NCBI GenBank assembly: GCA_947631585.1
Contig: CANRLY010000062.1
Coordinates: forward strand, 1-10,264
Origin: an uncultured Clostridia bacterium
GTDB taxonomy: Bacteria > Bacillota > Clostridia > Oscillospirales > Ruminococcaceae
Direction of reading: 5' to 3'
DNA length: 10,264 nucleotides
In this document: positions 6,168-10,264 of the stretch, piece after piece
How positions within the stretch are numbered: position 1 is the stretch's first letter
Layout: each line of letters opens with the position of its first letter
Made by a program: the position numbers and the translations under genes
Notes under the pieces: model-generated
Databases searched by the model: none
Told to the model about the DNA's origin: nothing
Seen by the model: the letters and a program-made list of their open reading frames with translations, nothing else

Positions 6168-6196
6168 TTGAAATTTGTATACGGTTGTGGTACAAT
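6168..6196 (+). promoter_or_regulatory. Sigma-A promoter of the receiver/MshEN-CheX operon
   Basis: TTGAAA (6168-6173), 17-nt spacer, TGG-TACAAT with the -10 at 6191-6196. It shares the word GTGGTACAAT with the promoter at 2148-2176. The rest of 6053-6235 is AT-rich and shows nothing else I can support. Confidence 0.8.
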
Positions 6197-6235
6197 TATA
6201 TTGCGAGTAATATTTTTTGAAGGGGAGTTAGAAGA

Positions 6236-6616
6236 ATGCCATTGTCAAATATATCAGTTATGATCTGTGACGACTCGATCTTGGTAAGAAAAAAGCTGAA
6301 AGACTATATCTCGTCTTTGGGGGTAGCTGCGGTCTATGAGGCTGCGGACGGTGTCCAGGCTGTGGAGTTTTATAAACAGTTCAAGCCGACCGTAGTGTTC
6401 ATGGATATCGTTATGCCTAAGAAAACAGGTATAGAAGCTGTGACTGAGATAATCGCTTTTGACAAGAACGCCAAGATAGTAATGGCGTCGTCGGTGGGAA
6501 CTCAGAACCACCTGAAAGAAGCCCTGAGCGCAGGGGCTTACGAATTTCTGCAAAAGCCTATTTCCAATGAGCAGATCCACAAAATTCTTGAAATAGTTGC
6601 AAAAGGAGTGAAGTGA
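6236..6616 (+). CDS. Stand-alone CheY-like receiver protein
   Basis: A 126-residue single-domain response regulator. All key residues are present: Asp12 and Asp13 for Mg, Asp57 as the phosphoacceptor in VVFMDIVMPKKTG, Ser85 in the MASSVG switch position and Lys107 in the FLQKP motif. There is no output domain, so it acts by protein-protein contact, like CheY. AGGGGAG (6221-6227) is 8 bases before the ATG. The next gene starts at or a few bases after its stop and encodes a protein with a CheX-like domain; CheX and CheC proteins dephosphorylate CheY. No histidine kinase is in the window, so its phosphodonor is unknown. The operon could belong to a twitching or type IV pilus-linked pathway, but that is inference. 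Confidence 0.93.
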   Translation: MPLSNISVMICDDSILVRKKLKDYISSLGVAAVYEAADGVQAVEFYKQFKPTVVFMDIVMPKKTGIEAVTEIIAFDKNAKIVMASSVGTQNHLKEALSAGAYEFLQKPISNEQIHKILEIVAKGVK

Positions 6617-6618
6617 CC

Positions 6619-7500
6619 ATGTTTTCACAGTTTTTTGGAAGTTACCTTCTTAACGAAGGGCTGGTGACTGCACAGCAGCTATCCAAGGCTCTTGAGGAGA
6701 AAAAGAACACCCGTCTCAAACTGGGAGTTCTTGCCATCAACGAAAAGTATATGACAGCCGAGCAGGTAGAGCAGGTGCATAATGCCCAGGCGACTATGGA
6801 CAAGCGGTTTGGCGACCTGGCGGTGGAGATGGGATTCATCACATCAAAGCAGCTTGACGAGCTTTTGTCCGTTCAGCCCAGCGATTACCTGCTGCTTGGT
6901 CAGACTCTGGTGAACGACGGCGTTCTCACCAACAGCGAATTTGAAAAAGCGATAAACGAGTATAAGACCTCACATTCGCTGTCTGACGACGACATTTCAG
7001 ACGACCAGAGCGCAAAGCTTTCAAACCTGATTTCGGAATTTTATCATTTTGAAACCGCCGAAAATGCCAAGACCTATACGGCTTACCTGAATCTGCTTTT
7101 CAAGAATATAATCAGGTTCATCGGCGATGATTTCACACCGCTGGAAGCAAGCATCATAAGGGATCTTGATGCGAACTATATGGTTTATCAGACGGTTTCC
7201 GGCAACCTGAGCTGCGTTACCGGTGTGGAAGCTGAGAAATATCAGTATGTGAAATTTGCAGGAAGATTCGCCCATGAAGAGCTTTCTGAAGTGGACGAGT
7301 ACACTCACGCTGCGGTGGGAGAGTTTTTGAATCTGCATAACGGACTGTTCACTGTAAATCTTTCCAACGATTTCGGAGTTGAGCTGAATCTGGATCCCCA
7401 GGATTATCGTGACAACGAACACGTTTCTTATAAGAAAACAGCTTTCTGTATTCCTATATCCTTCTCGTTTGGCATAGTGAACTTTATAATTTCCATCTGA
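6619..7500 (+). CDS. MshEN (T2SSE_N) repeats fused to a CheX-like domain
   Basis: A 293-residue soluble protein. Residues 5-115 hold four copies of a 24-residue motif separated by exactly 5 residues (starts 5, 34, 63, 92), with pattern 'xLGxxLxxxGxITxxQLxxxLxxQ'. This is the layout of the MshEN/T2SSE_N fold, whose two 24-residue motifs joined by a 5-residue spacer bind c-di-GMP in MshE ATPases; here two such units stand in tandem. Motif 3 is the best match (RFGDLAVEMGFIT... ending in Gln86); motifs 1 and 4 lack the terminal Gln. No ATPase follows. The C-terminal half (about 150-293) has DEYTHAAVGEFLNLHNGLFT with Glu235, Asn238 and Asn241, then Pro260, like the E-x2-N...P active-site pattern of CheC/CheX phosphatases. 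The ATG at 6619 is preferred; a GTG at 6613 overlapping the receiver stop is the alternative. AGGAG is at 6604-6608. Confidence 0.75.
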   Translation: MFSQFFGSYLLNEGLVTAQQLSKALEEKKNTRLKLGVLAINEKYMTAEQVEQVHNAQATMDKRFGDLAVEMGFITSKQLDELLSVQPSDYLLLGQTLVNDGVLTNSEFEKAINEYKTSHSLSDDDISDDQSAKLSNLISEFYHFETAENAKTYTAYLNLLFKNIIRFIGDDFTPLEASIIRDLDANYMVYQTVSGNLSCVTGVEAEKYQYVKFAGRFAHEELSEVDEYTHAAVGEFLNLHNGLFTVNLSNDFGVELNLDPQDYRDNEHVSYKKTAFCIPISFSFGIVNFIISI

Positions 7501-7513
7501 AAATAACGTACAT

Positions 7514-7548
7514 AAGACCCGTTCTGTAAAAGGAGCGGGTCTTTTTTT
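7514..7548 (+). terminator. Rho-independent terminator of the receiver/MshEN-CheX operon
   Basis: AAGACCCG (7514-7521) pairs with CGGGTCTT (7536-7543), extendable by a few pairs inward, followed by a run of T to 7548. Confidence 0.92.
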
Positions 7549-7637
7549 GTTAAAAATTACATAGGTCAAAAGGTTTTAAAAGGGCGGCTTTCTGGACAAA
7601 TTAAACTTGAACGTTTGAAAAAGGGAGATGAAAAGCT

Positions 7638-8078
7638 ATGCAGACTGCGCAGGGAACATTCAGAGCGCTGCTCAGGTATATGACGGTGTTTGCGGTGGGA
7701 GCGTTGGCATACGGTCTGATAGAGATAGCAGCCAGGGGTTACACGCATATTTCCATGGGACTTGTCGGAGGTATCTGTATGCTGGTGATAGACATACTTG
7801 GCAGCTTCCGCAGAAAAGGTTTTCCGCTGGCGGCTGCGCTTATGCTGACAACTTTTTTTATAACCGCCTCGGAACTTATCTCCGGCGTGATACTTAACCT
7901 GAATATGCACCTGAACATCTGGGACTACTCCGATATGCCGTTCAACTACCGTGGGCAGATCTGCCTGCCGTTTGTTTTCCTGTGGTTTTTGCTTTCCATA
8001 CTTGGCACTGTTGTGGACGAACTTCTGCACCGCAAGCTCTTCAGAGCAGACCAACGGCTGACAGCCGCTCCGGACTGA
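7638..8078 (+). CDS. CmpB-like (putative ABC-transporter type IV) membrane protein
   Basis: A 146-residue protein with four hydrophobic segments (about 12-30, 38-55, 62-85, 108-126). WDYSDMPFNYRGQICL (95-110) is the hallmark of the ABC_trans_CmpB family (PF06541), and THISMGLVGG (36-45) and ITASELISG (75-83) fit the same family. The family name suggests a transporter component, but the activity is unproven and no ATPase is nearby. AAGGGAG (7621-7627) lies 10 bases before the ATG at 7638; the closer ATG at 7628 opens another frame and is not used. No convincing promoter is seen in 7549-7620. Downstream the gene converges on the GGDEF gene and lacks a clear terminator of its own. Confidence 0.8.
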   Translation: MQTAQGTFRALLRYMTVFAVGALAYGLIEIAARGYTHISMGLVGGICMLVIDILGSFRRKGFPLAAALMLTTFFITASELISGVILNLNMHLNIWDYSDMPFNYRGQICLPFVFLWFLLSILGTVVDELLHRKLFRADQRLTAAPD

Positions 8079-8122
8079 CGTCCTGCGGTGGGGCGCCCTG
8101 TAAAGTAAAAAACTTCCCAGCC

Positions 8123-8159
8123 AAAAAGCAGCCCCAGAGCCTGCGTCCGGGACTGCTTT
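8123..8159 (-). terminator. Terminator of the LacI-GGDEF gene
   Basis: Arms 8125-8135 and 8149-8159 form 11 pairs with one G-U on the minus strand, then T residues. On the plus strand the G-U becomes an A-C mismatch, so the main direction is minus, with weaker activity possible for the convergent gene. Confidence 0.8.
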
Positions 8160-8165
8160 AAAATT

Positions 8166-10049
8166 TTAACCTTTTTTCAGCTTCCTTGTAGCCTTGTCAA
8201 GATATAAAAGCTTGTCGGAATTTTTCAGAAGATTCTCAAAATCCAGCGTGCTGCCTGGTGAACATTCGCAGCTGTATATGCCGAGACTGGTGGAGACCTT
8301 GTATGGCTTGTTTACACGCTTGTTGTGAGCTTCCAGATACGAATGTATAGAGTCCTTTATGGCTTCGGTGTCGCACTTTTCAGGAATTACCGCCACCATC
8401 TCGTCGCCGCCGAACCTCATGCAGACAGCCGAAGGCGGCATGGAAGCAAGTATCGCTGCGGCAACTGCGGAAATGGCGTTGTCGCCCTCTTCATGACCGT
8501 AATTGTCGTTTATCGTTTTCAGACCGTCCAGGTCGGCAGAGATAACAGTTATGAAACCGCCGACCCTGCTCATCTTCTGGGTTATCTTCCTGAACTCTTT
8601 GTTGAAACCGTTTCTGTTGTACATTCCTGTAAGAGAATCCAGTTTGTACATTTCCTCTATCTGACCGGTGATGTAAGACTGATACCTCATGTTGCGAAGT
8701 CCGCTTATTCCGTTGCTGATGGAATTTGTTATCTGGATTATCTTGTAGTAGTAATCCTGCGAATCTATAAAGTAATAACACATATACCCCAAAGGTATGT
8801 CAAGATAATGCAAAGCTGAGAATATAAGCGGATATCCCGTTGCGAAAATGTTTTCCAGCCCTGGAACTATCTGCTTTTGCGGAAAACCGTAAGGCTTGAA
8901 CTCGTCATTGTATCTGGAATCGTAAAGCACAAACATCTTGCTGCTGAACACCCGGCTCTTTATCCTTGTGAGAGGGTGAATGGATTCGTCGGTACATTCG
9001 TCGTTTATAAGACAAACTATGTTGTTCGTGTCAGGAAGCAGTATCTCTCCGCTGGCTTGCTCTATGGTCTTGCAAATGTGCATTTTCGCCGACATCTCAA
9101 AAAGCTTTATGTCGTCGTCCATGTACTTGGCAAAGTGACTGTTCAGCCTTGCAAGAAGATCCGATGCGCTCGCCACGGGAACGTCCATACAGCCGCAGGA
9201 CTGCGCCATTATCAGCGACGACCCTACCACATAATGCTTTTCGCATTTCACGCCGCTGTTCAGATCGTCTGCCAGCTGGGCTATCTTATTCGCCATGTCC
9301 GACCAGCTGTTGTGGCAGGAAGTTATGTTCGGGTTTGAATACCTTATCTCGTCAATGCCGTCAAATCCTGAGATCAACACATCGTCGGGAACTTTGTATC
9401 CGTTTTGCTGCAATACCGAAGAAGCGGTTATCGCCATAACGTCATTGGCGCAAATTATTGCTCTGGGAACTCTGTCCTCCCTGATGAGCTTTTCTACCGC
9501 CAATTTTGCCGGGTCTGCCCAGAACTGACCATAACTTATCATGCTGTCGTCCACGTCATAGCCGTTTTCCGAAGCAACTTTCCTGAAAATGTTGTTTCTC
9601 ATCTCGGTAAAAGAATTTCCCTCTATTCCCGAAAGAAAATGCACCGTTTCCGGTTTGTGGACTTCTATCATGTGCCTTACTATCTCTTCAAAGCCGCTTT
9701 CATAATCGAAGTTTATGTTCACGCAGCGGTCGTCGTTTCCGTCAATGAGTATGCGGGGAACGTTTTTCGATACCGCCTTGCTGACTATGTTGTTTATAAC
9801 ACTGCTGTTTTTAAGGCTTTCAACGTCTATTATCACCGTATCCACTATATCGTAGTCTATCAGGTCGAATACATAGCACTCGCCGTATTCGCTGAGGGAA
9901 TTTTTGACAAGGTCAGAGCAGGTGTTGAATACGAACAGTCTGTACCCGTGCTTTTCAAGGCTGCGGTTAAGAGCTTGTGTAAATTTAAAATGGCTGTCCT
10001 CATTTACTCTTGAAATGCACAGAGCAGCGATCTTGTATCCGCAGATCAT
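8166..10049 (-). CDS. Cytoplasmic LacI-type sensor fused to a GGDEF domain (putative diguanylate cyclase)
   Basis: A 627-residue protein without signal peptide or membrane segments. Residues about 5-285 form a LacI/PurR-type periplasmic-binding-like fold, including ANDVMA (201-206) and ISGFDGID (226-233), but with no HTH in front; it ends near an SCGC motif (284-287). A middle section (about 290-465) is of unknown type. The GGDEF domain starts at DSLTGMYNRNGF (471). It has the metal Asp506 (ADLDGLK), Asn514 and Asp515 (INDNYGH), Asp523, and the signature GGDEM (547-551), with Met instead of Phe. The inhibitory RxxD site is absent: PPSA occupies that position. The likely role is making c-di-GMP in response to a sugar or other small ligand. 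The start ATG has AGGTGA upstream. It converges on the CmpB-like gene and ends in a terminator. Confidence 0.88.
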   Translation of the reverse strand: MICGYKIAALCISRVNEDSHFKFTQALNRSLEKHGYRLFVFNTCSDLVKNSLSEYGECYVFDLIDYDIVDTVIIDVESLKNSSVINNIVSKAVSKNVPRILIDGNDDRCVNINFDYESGFEEIVRHMIEVHKPETVHFLSGIEGNSFTEMRNNIFRKVASENGYDVDDSMISYGQFWADPAKLAVEKLIREDRVPRAIICANDVMAITASSVLQQNGYKVPDDVLISGFDGIDEIRYSNPNITSCHNSWSDMANKIAQLADDLNSGVKCEKHYVVGSSLIMAQSCGCMDVPVASASDLLARLNSHFAKYMDDDIKLFEMSAKMHICKTIEQASGEILLPDTNNIVCLINDECTDESIHPLTRIKSRVFSSKMFVLYDSRYNDEFKPYGFPQKQIVPGLENIFATGYPLIFSALHYLDIPLGYMCYYFIDSQDYYYKIIQITNSISNGISGLRNMRYQSYITGQIEEMYKLDSLTGMYNRNGFNKEFRKITQKMSRVGGFITVISADLDGLKTINDNYGHEEGDNAISAVAAAILASMPPSAVCMRFGGDEMVAVIPEKCDTEAIKDSIHSYLEAHNKRVNKPYKVSTSLGIYSCECSPGSTLDFENLLKNSDKLLYLDKATRKLKKG

Positions 10050-10093
10050 CTAATCACCTTACCTCAAAACATTCTCGTTGACAGAACACTTAT

Positions 10094-10110
10094 CTTCCCG
10101 GCGTGGGAAG
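10094..10110 (-). other. Leader hairpin upstream of the LacI-GGDEF gene
   Basis: CTTCCC (10094-10099) pairs with GGGAAG (10105-10110) around a 5-nt loop. It lies in the predicted 5' leader, is GC-rich in an AT-rich intergenic region, and has no T run, so it is not a terminator. Confidence 0.4.
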
Positions 10111-10138
10111 CCTGCTAAAGTTGTCATTTATATACATA

Positions 10139-10167
10139 ATTATTACACAAAATAACAAACAAAGCAA
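10139..10167 (-). promoter_or_regulatory. Possible promoter of the LacI-GGDEF gene
   Basis: On the minus strand TTGCTT (10162-10167), 17-nt spacer, AATAAT (10139-10144). The -35 is weak and the region is AT-rich, so other choices exist. It would give a leader of about 80 nt. The remainder to 10264 is AT-rich with no recognisable feature. Confidence 0.35.
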
Positions 10168-10264
10168 TATAGTTTACAAAATATACATAAAATTATTCAC
10201 AAAAATTTAAATTCATTAAATAGAAACAACTTTGTCAGCTTATGCCCAGTATAAAATCGGCAAT

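Noticed and set aside
8068..8104. Possible terminator just after the CmpB-like gene
   Set aside because: Short GC-rich pairings (for example GGAC/GTCC) are present but no T run follows.
9405..10013. Plus-strand open frame of 202 codons, with others at 8325-8819 and 8877-9338
   Set aside because: All lie opposite the LacI-GGDEF gene, whose domains are clear; the antisense frames have no recognisable motifs.
10050..10264. c-di-GMP riboswitch in front of the GGDEF gene
   Set aside because: The leader shows only a 6-bp hairpin and an AT-rich stretch; the conserved core of c-di-GMP-I aptamers is not present.

Overview
The window looks like a chromosomal segment of a low-to-moderate GC Gram-positive anaerobe, most likely a Ruminococcus-like member of the Oscillospiraceae. 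This is judged from the two Lipobox lipoproteins, strong AGGAGG-type ribosome binding sites, sigma-A promoters with extended -10 boxes, and the families present (YwnA-like Rrf2, DUF362, CmpB-like membrane protein, LacI-sensor/GGDEF fusion). No RNA genes, insertion sequences or CRISPR arrays are visible. The genus is inferred from style and family content.

Layout. (1) 1-1432, plus strand: the C-terminal part of an SGNH/AlgX-like (DHHW-type) acyltransferase or esterase with an appended beta-rich tail, then a Thr-rich lipoprotein. (2) 1426-2153, minus strand: a DUF2238-type membrane protein. Its leader appears to be a GC-rich four-way-junction RNA (2030-2139) that begins at the predicted transcription start. 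(3) 2180-4838: a redox-type module. A minus-strand cupin gene and a plus-strand operon (Rrf2 regulator, nitroreductase, DUF362 protein) diverge from a control region holding three copies of the inverted repeat TGTAAY-N7-RTTACA, two of them overlapping the -35 boxes. (4) 4942-6052: a second lipoprotein of unknown function. (5) 6168-7548: a two-gene operon with a CheY-like receiver and a protein made of four 29-residue-period MshEN/T2SSE_N repeats joined to a CheX-like domain. (6) 7638-8078: a CmpB-like polytopic membrane protein. (7) 8123-10264, minus strand: a cytoplasmic LacI-type sensor fused to a GGDEF domain.

How it may work together. The Rrf2 regulator probably represses itself, the nitroreductase/DUF362 genes and the divergent cupin through the shared operators. 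The LacI-GGDEF protein is a likely c-di-GMP synthase, and the MshEN-CheX protein is a candidate c-di-GMP receptor coupled to CheY-like phosphorylation. The window may therefore carry both the writer and a reader of one second-messenger circuit; that link is inference. The most unusual sequence-level objects are the four-way-junction leader, the triple operator and the MshEN-CheX fusion.
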